DNA of 64,000 nucleotides from Kappaphycus alvarezii (Eukaryota > Rhodophyta > Florideophyceae > Gigartinales > Solieriaceae), in NCBI GenBank assembly GCA_002205965.3, contig NADL03000642.1, forward strand, positions 124,001 to 188,000, given 5' to 3'. The translations under genes were made by a program, and so were the position numbers. The notes beneath the pieces were generated by a model. It searched no databases and was not told the DNA's origin. It saw only the letters and a program-made list of their open reading frames with translations. Positions 31,646-44,921 of this stretch are shown here, piece after piece; positions within the stretch are counted from its first letter, which is position 1; each line of letters begins with the position of its first letter.

Positions 31646-34600
31646 TATTATTGTAGTGGGCAGATACTCCGAGCGTCAGCATCGTCTTGTTCCACGGCTC
31701 GAGAGACATTTTAAAATTCTTTTTATTCTTTGAAAATATCGCGACGGCGTCCAAGCCGGAAGAAAAGAAAGGGTCTCTTCTCCAAACGCACCTAGAAGAT
31801 GCATCGTTTAGTTCCACCACGATCGTTTTGCTTAGAATGGTGAGATCGTCTCCGATGCTAAAAAATGAGCCGAATTTAAGCAGAAGCTTGTCGAGCATTT
31901 CGCGAAGGACTGAGATTCTGTGGACTTCATCAGCCAAGCTCTAGAACTCGGACTTTAACCAGAGGATTCTAGGTTTTCGGAACGAAGCAGAGCGCCCATT
32001 TGAGAAGGCAGGATTGGACAAAATCGCTAACGTCGGACTTCCTCAAACCACCGCCGTGCAATGTAAGGAGTCATAGTAAGTTTTAGGAATCAGAGGAACA
32101 AAAGAATGTCCAGGAATCGTCAAGGATTTGAACGATTTACGTTCAAATTGTATCGCGTTCGTCATTTATTTTACTAAAGATGCCAAAGTTCCGCCAGCAA
32201 TTTTGTTGGTTCTGTACGAGTCTAGTTCGAGAATTATAGAAGTTAAGGTGGAAGCTCTAGTGTCTCTTGGACGGTTGTCCTCATATGGTTACTACTTTTA
32301 GCACTTCTTTTTCATTACAAAATTTTTTTTACGTCAACGCATTTCTTGTCCCTCCGCATTAGTTCATGAGTGTAGATGGCCGATCAAAACAAACTTCCCA
32401 AGATTATTGACCCCGGTTAAGGCTAGAGTAATTTTCCCTCATTAGCTTCCGCTCTTCACAAGAGGTTGTGAAAACGACTTCATTTTGGAAGGAAAAATAG
32501 TTCGAATTATCGTGGGGGGTCTCAGAAACGAGGGCGCATGTACAGTAAAAATTACTGTAACTTAACATAAAAAAGCTGTTTTCAGTAAAAATTTCGGGCT
32601 TCCAAAACATTTACCGTTCCAAAATGTAACGGAAATTTTCCTCATATGAGGACAAAGGGTGCCTCATATGAGTACAGTGCTTGGTCCTATAGACACTACC
32701 TGAAGACCTCTAGAACTGACGCCTTTTCTGAATAAGACTGAGCAAGTTAGCGAGACTCTACATCTTCAGCTATGAGAATAACAAGCGGGTCTTCCAATGC
32801 TCCTATTGCAATGAACTAGCCCATAGCACAATGTAGTGGGAAAAGGAAATCGCATCATAATACCCGTTGTTCCACTTATGGGCTGGAGAGTGACTCAAAA
32901 CGTACGTCACGGTCCTCCAGTGGAAGAAAGACTGCTAATAGCAAAGAAACCACCGAATAGAAAGAGGAAGAGGAAGAGAAAGTATGTAGCCGAGTGCATG
33001 TCCTCCGACGAGACTCTTTCCACATCGATTTGTTTCAGGAGGAAGAATTCAATATCACAAAGAGAATTCTCGATGGAGGGGCAGTACCAAAGCAGCCTCC
33101 TCAGTACTGCCATGGAGGCATTCTGAACTTTCGCATCGTAACTGGACCCCAGGCTCACACCACGCAGCCTGAAAAGCCCCACCTCTAGCAGAATTTCTAA
33201 ATAATAGGCTTATGAAGAAGTCGAATAAATTCGACTGGGAAAAGAACAACTCAAACAAGCTGCAGGACTACGTTGGCAAATACGACGTTGTTTCCGAGCT
33301 TTCGAACGCATATTTTTGTTTTGACATTTGGTCAGTTTCTCCCCAGAGGCGCTGAAGGAACTACCAAGGTTATTTACAGATTGTTTGGAAAACGGTATAT
33401 TTCTTGCGTTGCAGTCGTTTGGGGTTTCGGTGCTCATTTATTACTTGGTCTCTAGCTTAAAGTTTACGATATCGAGGTCTTGGCTCTACTAGACTTTTGA
33501 GCCGTGAAAAAAGTCATATCAGCTGATTTGTCTCCACTTCTGTACTTCTCGCCGAACTACATGTCCAGAATTACCACTTTCTTTCGAATGTTGAAAGCTT
33601 TTCCTGTGAGTCGGCTTGCTGGTCAAGGTCCCGAAAATGCTCGGGCCCGAGCTGTCAAATTTCTTCTTCGTTGGTAAGTTCCCATCCCACATCATAATTT
33701 GTCAGCCCAAGCTCAGAGCTATGCCTGCAAACATATATTTTGGGGCACAGAGCGATCAATTTACCATTTGTTCCGAAATAAGTGGTGCTTATACTTGAGC
33801 CTGGCACTAAGTCTACCAAAACACACCTGGTCGAGGGCGACTGTATAGGGACCCCACTTAAAATTTCAAGTCTATTTCGAGACCCTGCCCGGGCTCATCT
33901 TAATTTTTGGAGGAAGAACTCGTCCTGTCTACAAACGAAAATATCCCTGGGCACCATGAAGGATTTTAAAGCATATAAGAAGTTACCGTCGAGAATGAAG
34001 ACCTGAGGAAGGAGATGCAAATAGCTTTGAAGGCTTCACTCGGACATTTGCGAGAAAAGAATCAGAAAAGAATAACATGTCCCTAGCGGAACCTTCGCTT
34101 GAACTATAGAAGAGCTATGTTTTGCATTCGCTCCGACGAAACAATCATTCGAAATGAGGAACCTACTCCGATCTGCCACAGGGATCATCGAGCGTCCCCT
34201 AAACACAGCAAGATCCCACGTCAAGAAATCTGCGACATGTAAAACTCTGGGATCACTACCTATGCTGCGTCTTCATGGTTGTTTCCCTTCGTTATTGTAG
34301 CAAAAAAGGATAAAATGAGTCATTTTTCTCGTGGATTATCGTACCTCCAACAGCGAAATGAAGGCATATTGTTGGACTCTGCCCTAGATAAAAGAGCTTT
34401 TCTATGATCTAAAGGGTAATTATATCTTCAGTAGCCTATGATTTGTTCGCAAGATACTAGTAAATGCTTATAGCGGGAAAATGTAAGAAAATTAGTATGT
34501 TTGTCAGCTGCTTCGGCATTTTCAAATTCAAAGTGATGTCATTGCGTTTAATTAAGGCGTCAATTGCATTCTATCGCATAATAAATTATGTCTTGAAAGA

Positions 34601-37319
34601 CATTTACTTCGCCCGGGTCTACCTAGAATTCCCTAAATCGTCCCTGACTTGGTAGAAGAGCATATGGAACATCTAACTGTATTTCCGAGGCAATCGGGGA
34701 ATCAGAGCTTAATATCAAGATAGAAAAATGTGAGGTTGTAATTTGAATATTGGATTTGAGTAGAATTTTTGTAGGCAAGCATGAGGTCCTCGTCGACAGT
34801 CAAAAAATGATGCCCTCAGGATTTCCCCCATCCCTACAAAATCGACAAAGTTGCAAAGCTTTCTTGACCTCTCTAGGTACTATCAACGGTGCACCAATTA
34901 CTATGCCGAAATATCTGCTCACTTTCGCTTAGAAAATTCAAGGAAGAAAAAAATAAAATGAACTGATGAGATGACTGCCGCTTTCAAAAAACTAAAGAGG
35001 AGGCCTACCCCTCCACCTGGTACAGCCTACCCAGACTCCAACTCCCCCTTCACCGCATTTATGGCCCAAAGGAAGGATATTGGCAATTTATCCTGTGCAG
35101 TACGAAAGCCTGACTATGATTTCAGCAGAGCGTAGCTATTCCGCTTGTGAGAGGGAGTTTCTTGCTTTCATTCTCTCTTTAAGGAAATTTTGAGTGGATA
35201 TATTTCCGAAGTAGCCATTAAAGCTGATAAAAAACTACCATGCACTCCTTTATTCCTTCTTGAAGAAAGATATTCATAGACGATTTACATACCAGATGGA
35301 ATTAATTGCGAATTATGAGTTATAGGTAGAGGAGAACCCGGGCGCCGGCAACAAAGCAATTGATTAGATCTTACATGCAGTACCCACTGGCTCCTCTATC
35401 GCCTCTGAACAGGATGAAGGAGTCCTAGTCGATGCATTGGATTCAGTCACTGCCGATGAGAATCTCGACCTTGAACCTTTCCTGTTAGACGTCTCCGATG
35501 ATTTGCAATGTTATAAGATCCGAATCAGTGGTGATCAAAAGCGCCAGTCGATCAAAGGCATGCCTAGAAAATTCAAGTTTTGTAAAATATAGCTTTTTTG
35601 AAGCAACAGAAACGAGCTAAAGTCTCTACTATTTATGAAGGACAGAATCGCGATATCGAAGACCTTCCATGACAATTATAGATAATGGGACAAAGAGACG
35701 ACAAAGAAATTTGTCGTAAACGGTCACTGGTGGCTGCAGATGTACGGACACATTCAAAAATACGTCAAAAGATGAGAAGAATGCCAAAATAAAAGGCTTC
35801 TTCATCCGTATCGCACGAGGCTGAATGTCTCATTGGCGAATATCTTCGAGACCTAGTCGATCAACATCGCTAGATCTCTATCGATATCAAAGGCAGGGTG
35901 GTGGTATCCGCTCATCTCCGTCGATCATCGGACAGGTTGACCAATCGTACTTGGCACCACGGATTCGTCGCACGTAGCCGCCGCCAACTTTATAGAGAGC
36001 GGATTTATGCACAGTTCTGGCCATCCAAAGACTGTTATCTCTGAAAACGCTGGTGTGGTTCGCCACTGCCGCCGTTGCGGACTTCATCAATAAACATGAA
36101 ATTATCCGGACCACTGTCCTTGCGAAAGTTCCCATGTCTAATAGTATAGCCAAGAGGATGGTTTGAATCATCAAATCTACCTTCAAAAAGATGGTTGCCG
36201 GCAAAGGAATGAATTGGGAGGAATATTATCGATCCTCAGGATTGCGCCGACTAGGTTGTCAGTATTTCTTCCGAATTACTTATTTTTTTTCTGCTTGTCT
36301 TGCTGTAAGTCTCAGCTAGGAGATCTGTGAAGCCTGTATCCTGAAGAAGCCTCCCGGAATTTGAAATTATAGAGATCGGTTAGATTTTCCTGATTCCTCT
36401 CCTAGCAAAAACCGAAGTAGTGTCCCTGGAAATGGTCAATCACTCCGTCGGGGATCTTCCATATTACTTCTAGAATGAAATAATCTAATGTTTCCGGGCA
36501 TTCTTTGCTAGTAGCCGTAACGCCCAACCATTTTTTCAGGGTAGGCCTATACGCAATTAGCGATCCAAACCGCCTGTTAATTACCAGGAAGCGACAAAGA
36601 TCACGATATCGTCGCCATAAAGCGCGCGTATTTCAAATAAATCCAGCTCCACTGATCTCAGCTGCCCTTCCTCGTACCAACGAAGGATACCATGAATATT
36701 GTGCCTTCTAAACTGTCTCCAACGATTCCTGACTTCATGATATTGACAGTTCAGGGGTGAACTGGAAGCGGAACTGCCTTATTTTTGCTGATCACAGCAA
36801 GTGGATAGGAAAATCGAAAGAAATCGTCTGTCTTCAAGAAACTTTCGGCCTGTTGTAATTCATATGCTGTGGAGTAAAGTAGTATGAGTGCTCCTCGCTA
36901 CTTGCGATATCAACCCGAGTCGAGGATATCTTCCCCCTGCCGCTTCCTCCTCCGTTTCTTTCTTTTTCAATATCCTAATACGACACGTAGGGGTTTTCGG
37001 ATGGGTCAAAACCGTTCTCATCTGGTCCGTACTAACATTGATGGGCCGAATACAGAAGTTTTTGTCTGACTTGAATCAACCTGCTTTCTGGACAAAGATG
37101 ACAAGCGATCGCAGGAGAGAATCGGAGGGAGCATGAACAGTAGAGCGGGACCAGCAATGGGGAACGATCGACATGTAGCGAGAGCGCGGAGACTAGAGTG
37201 GGCTACGCACGCGAGGGTCTAAACTCGAAAAAGCAGAAACTAACGAAATAGAGGTGTTTCTCGTGGCAAAAAGGAGCGAAGAAGACGCGAGTGAGGAGTA
37301 TATCTCAGAGTATACTATT

Positions 37320-37660
37320 TTGAACTGTGCTACCTTTTGTACTGTCACCGCGCAACAGGCTGAGGACAGGGTGGTGCTAATAGTGGTTGCCGAAAGATGA
37401 TTGTTATGGGTTCAAGTACTATGCATGACGAATTTAGGGAACACTACTGTACTGTTGCGTACAGTGGTGCACCAATGTTCTGGTATTCCTAGCCTAAAAT
37501 GCGCTCAGGTGCCGGATATATAGCATGACACCCGAAGCGCACGGGTAGCAAAAGGGAGGCAGCGTCCCCTTACTTCCTGCTCTACATAGTAAAAAGTATT
37601 TTTCCTCCTCTCACTAGCCCTTTTCTCACAACGCCTTCCATCACAGAGAGCCATTTTCCG
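37320..37660 (+). repeat. 3' LTR of G2 (approximate ends)
   Basis: Direct repeat of 31190-31645, with the blocks listed there. The right end is near 37660. Confidence 0.6.
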
Positions 37661-38690
37661 CCGTCCAGTGGTGTGTTTTTCAAGAGGCGCACAGTGTGGT
37701 GTCTTTGTTGGAGCGTCTTAATCTTGCTCGAAATTTTCCGCCTCCGTGGGGCCCTAAACCAGTATACCCTACGAAACGGTTGGCCTTATCACAATAATGT
37801 ATGCCAACCCTCGGGACGATGATTCTGTACGCCGTTATGCACACCATACCTCCCCTTCCTGATACTGTAATCGTCACTGAGACCTTGACTTTGAGAATAT
37901 TGAAGACAATGTAGTCGACAAAAAAATTTGCCAAGTCAAGTTAGTAGCTGACCAGCAATAAAAAAATCAGCAAAAATTGACCGATAAAGATATCGAGCTC
38001 GCGGACGGGGCTCAATCTTTCGTCTGGGGTTATGCAGGGCGGGTACCACTATTAAATTGGAGCGCTGAGAAGCGTGTTTGTGTAGCGGCGAGTGTCGGAG
38101 TGGCGTGTGAGAGGAACGAAAAGGAACGGAAGAGCTTCACCTGCGGAAACCTGTAGCCGAGTAAAGTGACTGGGCGCAAGGTGGTCGGGAGGAAGTCCGG
38201 GTGAAAGGAAAAGAAGTCAGCAAGAATTTAAGAGAAGATGCCACGTCGTAGCTACAAAATCCTTGCACTAACGTGCACCGCGCGCACCACACATGCCGTG
38301 GTGTCCCTCGCAAGTGATGGAGCAAGCGATAAAAGAAGGGGGCTGAGGGATCTGCGAAGGTTCTTTGAAGACATTTTAAGTTATCACCCGTCACGATGGC
38401 GACACCGGCTACGATAGGATTATCTGACAGAATTAGAAAGATCCATAGACCTGAAGAGAAATATCCATAACTTTTATCTGAAAAATGCAATACTGTAAGC
38501 CCAAAATCTGCAGCATATTGAACTTAGTTGCTGGATTATTCACCGCTTGCCTGGCCTGTCTTGCAATTGGAAGACGCCGCAGGCTGGGTATAATATCCGA
38601 AAATTGTATCGCTCTAGGCAAGAAACACTTATAAACGGTATTTGAAGAGTCGGGAAAACGGAAGAAATCCGCAAATTCGATTAACAATTT
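37661..38690. other. Stretch with no recognised gene
   Basis: Mixed composition, with the frame at 38137-38490 (-) 117 codons long but without recognisable domain. Nothing is shared with other parts of the window that I could see. Confidence 0.35.
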
Positions 38691-41600
38691 TGAAGTATTC
38701 TTCTTTTTGATTTCAATTTTATGATTTTTAAATCTACCTGAAATCCTGATTTTTTTTATAAATTGAGAATTTAATTTTATATCCAGAAAGATTGGAAAAA
38801 TTCAGTACTTATATTTTTATTACTTACAAAATTTCTTCGGTATGCAACATATTTTTCAATACTTGATCTTCTCATATCCTAAAATATTATAAAAAGTAAC
38901 GTGGTGAGTCTTAATCGTGCTTATAAGTCACTGTAATTTTAAGATTAGGAAAAATTCAAAAAAAAGAAATTACAATGAATCGATTTTAAAGAGGATTAGT
39001 TCCCCTAGATATAAACTAGGAAATATATCAGACTGTTATCCTCTGATATTGGGACAGTACTTTCCTTGAAACATAAATTGATCGAAATGTCCGTGGAAGA
39101 GATTCATCTACAAAATACTGTAGATGCAAGATCATAAAACGACTTCAAACGTAACTGAATTAGGAGTACAGCTGTTTCAAATATAAAGTTCGAACAGTGG
39201 AAGTTTTACCATACGTGCAAATAAATATTTTTTGATGATTAGGAAAAAAAAAAGGATGGAATCGTGAACATGTTGGTGAAGGTTCATGGGGCCCATCACC
39301 GACAATGTTCATGCACGACTCTCGACCGCTCGGAATTGTAATTGAATGTGAAAAATTACTGCAGCGCGGACTTCTCAATGTGTCAGTTGCCTAGTGCAAT
39401 TCATATATCTCAGGCAAGGAAACGTTGACTGTCGATGCGACTACTTTGAATACATTAGAATACACATGGGCGAATTGTGGCACATGCTGTAGTTAAAGAG
39501 GACTAGCTATGACGAAAAAAACCGAATCAAAAGGGTAGAACACCAGTCCCACTAACCGAACCAGTAACCTATTGCTGGCTCAGGTAAGGGTGTGCAGCTG
39601 GTGATCACGCAGTCTGAACGTTGTTGTTAACACAAACAATTCATCTTTTTTCCATTTGATTGGTCTAGGATCACTCAACAACCCTCCTGGTTTCAGACTG
39701 ATATCAGTCTGACATCAGAGCAACACTTTACTAGCCAAATGGATAAAATTTCGGAAAAGGTTTAACCTGAATGAAAGGATTTTTCGGATTTACCCAAGGA
39801 ATAAAAGAAACCCGGTACAGTGTATTTTCCAGCTTTTTGCCATACTTAGAATCTTTCTGAAGTTTGAGACTAGGACATAAGGTATGATTTTAGTTTCATA
39901 TATTAAAATAGATTTTTGAGAGCTAAACTTGGCTTATATGATGTAAGCTTTTGAATATTTCGAGAAATCAGACAATAAAAACTAAAAATTTTAAGCCAAA
40001 AAGGGACAAAAGAATTACGGTAGCAATGCAAGATGTGTTTACAGCACAAGTATCGCTTTTTGGTCTAAAAGGGTTTTGTTTCTGATAGATTTGTAGTTTG
40101 TGGATTTTATTTCACTTTTGACCAATTCTTGTTCCGACAAAAAGCTACATATATAAGCTTTTCAGAGAATTTAAAAATTTAGTTACATCTATAACACAAT
40201 TCAGAAGTGAGTATTGAACACGGTTTTCTAGATGAGTGGAAAAGTCTGACAATTGACACCTTTCATATATCCCACTGTCAAAGAAATGAGTTTCATTCAT
40301 TCTTAAACTCTCAACAGTTCTCTTTGAATAACTTAGAGAGGTTTAAATATCGAGTCGAATAAATTGGAAAGTCAAGTTAGTAAAAACAGTACATATGAAT
40401 TACATGTTGCCATTTTGGCAATATAAATCGATATCAAATTCCAATTTAATAAATTTTCTGGACTGAAAACTTTTTGGATATTTTATTGTGTAGTAATAAT
40501 TCTATTCAGACTTTATTAGTAGCCAAAAGTTTGTTTATGAAATTCCAAACAAGTTTTATTAAAGTAGCGAAGTGAAAATTTCAAAAAAGCGTTTCATGAT
40601 CAAGATTAGGATCAGCGTGAAACGAGTGGGCTTCCTTCGGAGGGAATACACAGTGAGGTTATTAGAATTGTAACTAATTTTAAGAATGATCTGAGTAGTA
40701 AAATAACCAACTATGAAAAGAATTTCATCTGAAAGTATCTTACCAAAGCTGATAATACCTGTTTTATAGCTAGTTAAACTATCTATTCATTTCTCATCCA
40801 ATATCATTGGGTGATTCCATAAAAGTATTCAAAAATCATACATTTGGTGGTATAGAAGCTAATATGTAGATAGTATTTGTTATTAGTATGATTAAAACTA
40901 TTCAAAAGGCTGGTAGGAACTCAAATTTTTCTCACTCTTGATCACCTTGATACAATAAATTTAGAATTTTACGTAAACCTTTACTGGGGCCTAGAATATT
41001 TTTGAATTGATTCTATAGAACTTAAAACAGACAGAAAATATCTTTTCAGTAGAGCACTTGACTGCGCATATTTCTTGGAGTGGGCATAATGCTTTTTTCA
41101 GAAACTTAAAAAAGTTGCAATTAATCGGCTCCGAAAATATTAAGCTTTGCCAGAAATTAACAACCTCCTCAATAAAAAATTGTGGAGATAATTGTCAATA
41201 TGTTGATACACAAGCTGAATGGGGAAAACACAGTAGATAACACATCAAAACGTTCTAAATATGATGAGTGATGGAATTCCATCTTGATACGAAATTGATA
41301 TCGAACTTACGTAGCTAGATTGACATGCCTATTTGATGACATAAACAGATGCTTAGTGCGCATCAAGATCTATTCGTATTCTCAAAGTGCTTCTGAGGCG
41401 CTCCCAATCAAAATATTTCATTTCATTTATTTTCCATGCTGGTATCTCTCTGTAACCGGTTTGGTACATTTCAGTCAGCTTCCCATTTGAAAAGTTTTCT
41501 TTTACCATTGTATCACTAATTCTACGATTTGATATTTTTCTTTTAAATTGAATTTTGGTCCCAGATATTTCCCTGACGTCGTCCGTTCGCGCCCAAGATT

Positions 41601-42240
41601 TTTTTATCAATGAAATATCAAATAAAAGTAATGAATCACAGAAAACTAGAGAACTTTTTTCAAATTTGGTATATAATTTAGCAGCTTATTCTACTCAGTT
41701 ATTTAAGTATCAAAAAACTACGCCAGTAGCAAGAGTTAGCTGTTGAAACCCTTCTTTCTAAAATGCGTAATTGTTTTTTCTGTGTGGTTATAATTTCTGT
41801 TGTGTACATTTTTTATCGTATTTCATTTGAAATATTTTTTGGCTTGCAAACATACCTAGCAACATATTTGTAAAGGCGGAACATCTACTCCTTATTTTCT
41901 CATGAGAAGTAGAAAAATGATGCTTTGAGTAAATGCTAGTTCTTTCGATTGCCTTTATCTCGGTTTAGGTGTGTATAACTTGCGTTACTTGTTTACTACT
42001 TGATTTTTTCTGTCGCTTGCATAAAAAAAAGAACTCTTTTGACTTGTGATCCGCTTCGTCCTCCAAACTTATTTCCAATATTTTAACAAGCAGATTTGTA
42101 GTTATTGCCCTGATTGCATGCAAATTCAAAGCCGGGGCACTGCATAACATTTTTTTTTCGTCGCAGGCCGTGAAACTTTTCGACAGCGTCGCCATATTTA
42201 AAATTCAAAGTCGACGTCGTTGAGGACAGCACCTCGGAAT
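38691..42240. other. AT-rich stretch of about 3.5 kb with no recognised element
   Basis: No LINE tail, LTR or transposon motif is recognised, unlike the rest of the window. An 85-codon minus frame at 41353-41610 (with a Lys/Arg-rich REISGTKIQFKRKIS stretch) and a 76-codon minus frame at 41965-42195 are the longest, and neither has a known domain. A splice-donor-like CAGGTAAG lies near 39.58 kb, so host introns or intergenic DNA are possible. A perfect 18-bp palindrome is at 39694-39711. Confidence 0.4.
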
Positions 42241-42256
42241 GCACTACCCCATCGGC

Positions 42257-42484
42257 TCACCCTGTTTTTGCCCTCAAAATTACCAAACAACGCCCATCCC
42301 TCAACACCGACAAGTCATCCCGAGGCTGCCTCTCAACTCGCTTACCCTGATGGCCAATGTACCAATCGGTATTGATGATTACTGTAGGTGAATGGACTGG
42401 GAACACGTTCGGGGGTGGATCCGCCGGCACTGCTTCCAGGAGGCAGAAGAAGCAGATGAGGAGGTAGGGGAAGATTTTCATCAT
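42257..42484 (-). CDS. Possible small secreted protein (first exon or complete)
   Basis: 75 codons: MMKIFPYLLICFFCLLEAVPA is a textbook signal peptide (one short charge, a Leu/Phe/Cys core, small residues before a cut after about residue 21), split here as MMKIFPYLL and ICFFCLLEAVPA. The mature part starts ADPPPNVFPVHSPTVI and is rich in Arg/Asp further on, with no cysteine pairs and no known domain. A TATA-like box lies 53-61 bases upstream of the ATG. The frame stops in CAGGGTGAGC, which could instead be a splice donor (AGG/GTGAGC), so this may be exon 1 of a longer gene. I could not find a clear acceptor. It is a host candidate. Confidence 0.4.
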   Translation of the reverse strand: MMKIFPYLLICFFCLLEAVPADPPPNVFPVHSPTVIINTDWYIGHQGKRVERQPRDDLSVLRDGRCLVILRAKTG

Positions 42485-42536
42485 TCAAAAAGGGGGAAAA
42501 TGGGGTGTTTCAACGAGTGAAAAGTAGGTTGGCCTC

Positions 42537-42545
42537 TGTTATAAA
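42537..42545 (-). promoter_or_regulatory. TATA-like box upstream of the secreted-protein candidate
   Basis: On the minus strand CTTTATAACAG, about 55 bases before the ATG at 42484, a suitable distance for a core promoter with a leader of 25-30 bases. Confidence 0.3.
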
Positions 42546-42639
42546 GCAGATTAGATAATTTGTATGAGTTGTTTGCATGTGGGAACCATGAAAAGGAATT
42601 ATTCCGGTTCAAAGTCGCTAGAAGTCTGGCTCGAGGCCA

Positions 42640-42755
42640 GCTAGCAAGCAGGCCGCGTTATATATTCAAAAATGATTTTCGCCTTCTTGGCAGGGGCGAA
42701 GGTCTAAGGGGGAATTTTGGGTGTTTTAATCTCGAAAGATCTATCTGTGTAATGA
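42640..42755 (-). mobile_element. LINE-B 3' remnant, minus strand
   Basis: AGCTAGCAAGCAGGCCGCGTT matches the LINE-B C-terminal coding block (complement), here split as AGCAAGCAGGCCGCG, and GGGGGAATTTTGGGTGTTTTAATC, seen as GAATTTTGGGTGTTTTAATC, is the terminal motif. The piece between is short and the order is rearranged, so this is a scrambled or decayed copy. Confidence 0.45.
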
Positions 42756-42794
42756 TGCAGTTTCTCTGTTACACCGCTGCGTAATATAGATTTG

Positions 42795-44790
42795 TTCGCT
42801 TTTGTTTTTCAGTTCTCTGAACGAGTCGTTGTTTTACATTCACAGAAGAGGATTACCGAAGAGCCATCTGGAATCATTGTAAACCGAACTATTCGATTAG
42901 GTGATAATACGTACACTTCTAATCGATCTATCTCCAGACTAGGTATGAAGTTCTGTTGGGAATGCCTTGGCATGTGTCCCACAATCCAAATGTTGATTAT
43001 CGACGTCGGTTTGTGATGCTGAAAGATGTTTCTATTCCAGTGATTGATTCCGATGCGAGAACACGTATTGATGTTCCCAGGTTGGGAGTGAAGAAATTTA
43101 GACGAATGCTGAGGCATGAAGGTGACTTCGAAGTATTTCGATTACTTTAAGTTCATAATTGGAGAGGAATGAAAGATTCCGAGTCCAATGGAAATCTTAA
43201 AGGCTTACACGAAAAGTATAAAGATGTCTTTCGTGAGTTTTTGCCACATGGGCTCCCTCCGATTCGATCCGTAGACCATGAGATCGAAGTGGAGGAAGGA
43301 GCAAAGGCACCTCATCGTCCTCTGTTCCAGTTGTACCCATCTGAACTCAGAGCAGCAAAAGGGTACGTCGAATCTCTTTTGAGTAAATGTAAGATTAGAT
43401 CCAATAAGTCACCTTATGGAGCACCTCTTTTCTTCGTGAAAGAAAAGAATGGAAGGCTAAGAGGTTTTGTTAATTTCGAAGTTTTCCGAAATTGCTGCAC
43501 CTCTCACAGATTTGTCGAAAAAAGGTCTAGGAATGGGGAATTGTGATCAACAGTGTGATAAAACTTTCCAGAAGCTAAAGGAAGCAATGAAATTGGCTCC
43601 AATGTTAGTCGCTCCGAATTGGAAAAAGCCATTTTTGGCAATTTACATGCTTCACAGCTCGCTGTCTGTGGAGCTCTAACACAGTTGGATGAGAATGGAA
43701 GGGATTGTGTAATTTCTTTCTATTCAAAGAAGCTTTCACCAACTGAGTCGGACTACACTGCAAATGACAGAGAGCTTCTGGCTTTGATTAATTTTCTGGG
43801 AATATTCAGGTGCTTTCTTCAAGGTGCTGAATTTGTAATTTTCACTGACAATCAGGTGCTTAAGAGCTTTTTCACAAAAACGAAGCTGATTCGTAAAGAA
43901 AGTTGTTGGTTGGAGACTGTCGGTAACTTCGGAATCTTTCCAATTAAAATCAAGTCCGGAAAAATTCACGTCTTGTGGGACGACTCATCACGAGCTCCTT
44001 GCATGGTGAGAGGAGATCGTGACGTCTCAGTGAATGATGTTGAGGTTCCCTATCTTGATTTAGATCAGACCATTCCTCGGTATGATGATGACCAGTTCTT
44101 CGGTCCAGTGGTAAAAGCCATGGAACGAGAATGGGCGAAAGATTAGGTTCACAGGCAGAAATTTGGGAACTTTCTGCAAATGTTCCGAAAAGAAGGGTCC
44201 CAGGCTGTTTTACAATGGAAAAATGTGTGTGCTGCGGAGGTAAGTGTCGGAGATTTTGCAAATTGCTCACGACTCGGTGGACATTTCAAATTTGCAAAGA
44301 AATTGTCCACATCAGAAAAATTCCATTGGAAACTTAATAGCCGGGATGTTTGAAAGTACTGTGAAATATGCCTTACTTGTCAGCAGTATAAGGACTCTAA
44401 TAAAAAAAGGTTGACAGATCCAATTTCGCTCGAATTGCTTGACCGCAGATGGGGATCACTAGCCACAAATTTCATTGTGAGGCTATCCATGACAAAGCGC
44501 GTCCAGGATGCAATTATGACTTGGGTTGATCGGCTTACTCGTCGGGTCCATTTTATGAAATCAAAAACGTCGGATACTGCTGAAGACACAGCTAGGGACT
44601 TCTTTTCGAACATCTTTTAGAACCACGGGTTGCCGGAAGATGTGTCCTCGGACAGGGATAGCAAGTTCGTTTCAAAGTTTTAGAATTCACCGATGAATCT
44701 TTGTGGAAACTAGGAATTTCTACTAGCAGACACCCACAAACAGATGGTGCTTCCGAAATTACGAATAGAATGAGCAAGAACTCTCTTCGT
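42795..44790 (+). mobile_element. Ty3/gypsy fossil G3
   Basis: Parts in order: the end of a protease domain (GMPWHVSHNPNVDY near 42.96 kb), the start of reverse transcriptase (DVFREFLPHGLPP and SNKSPYGAPLFFVKEKNGRLR near 43.2-43.46 kb), RNase H (SFYSKKLSPTESDYTANDRE near 43.7 kb) and integrase-like pieces to about 44.75 kb. Its protein sequence differs clearly from G1, so it is another gypsy lineage. Broken in several places. No flanking LTR pair is identified. Intermediate to old. Confidence 0.75.
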
Positions 44791-44879
44791 TGTCATAGCT
44801 CGTATGATTTCTACTTTCCAGTAATTCCATACTGATTTAACAAAGTAAAGAAATTCTAGAGTAGAGCTACAGTACTTTC

Positions 44880-44921
44880 TATATAAAGGGGGCTCATCTG
44901 GATTCTTGTGGGAATCCAGGT
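44880..44921 (+). promoter_or_regulatory. TATA box followed by a hairpin
   Basis: TATATAAA at 44880-44887, then CTGGATTC (44898-44905) and GAATCCAG (44912-44919) pairing around a 6-base loop. The spacing resembles an LTR core promoter with a structured start of R, possibly the LTR of G3, but no partner LTR was found. Confidence 0.4.

Larger units (their letters stand above)
31190..37660 (+). mobile_element. Old Ty3/gypsy element G2 with diverged LTRs
   Basis: Two direct repeats (about 31190-31645 and 37320-37660) align in order by eye but with many differences. Between them are decayed gypsy parts: a zinc-knuckle-like stretch near 32.8 kb (CSYCNELAHS), RT-like VVAKKDK near 34.3 kb, an RNase H-like zone near 35.0-35.3 kb, a KETTKKFV-like integrase zinc region near 35.7 kb as in G1, and an integrase core near 35.9-36.2 kb. 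It is heavily broken, with dozens of breaks. LTR divergence and decay make it much older than C1. Confidence 0.75.
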
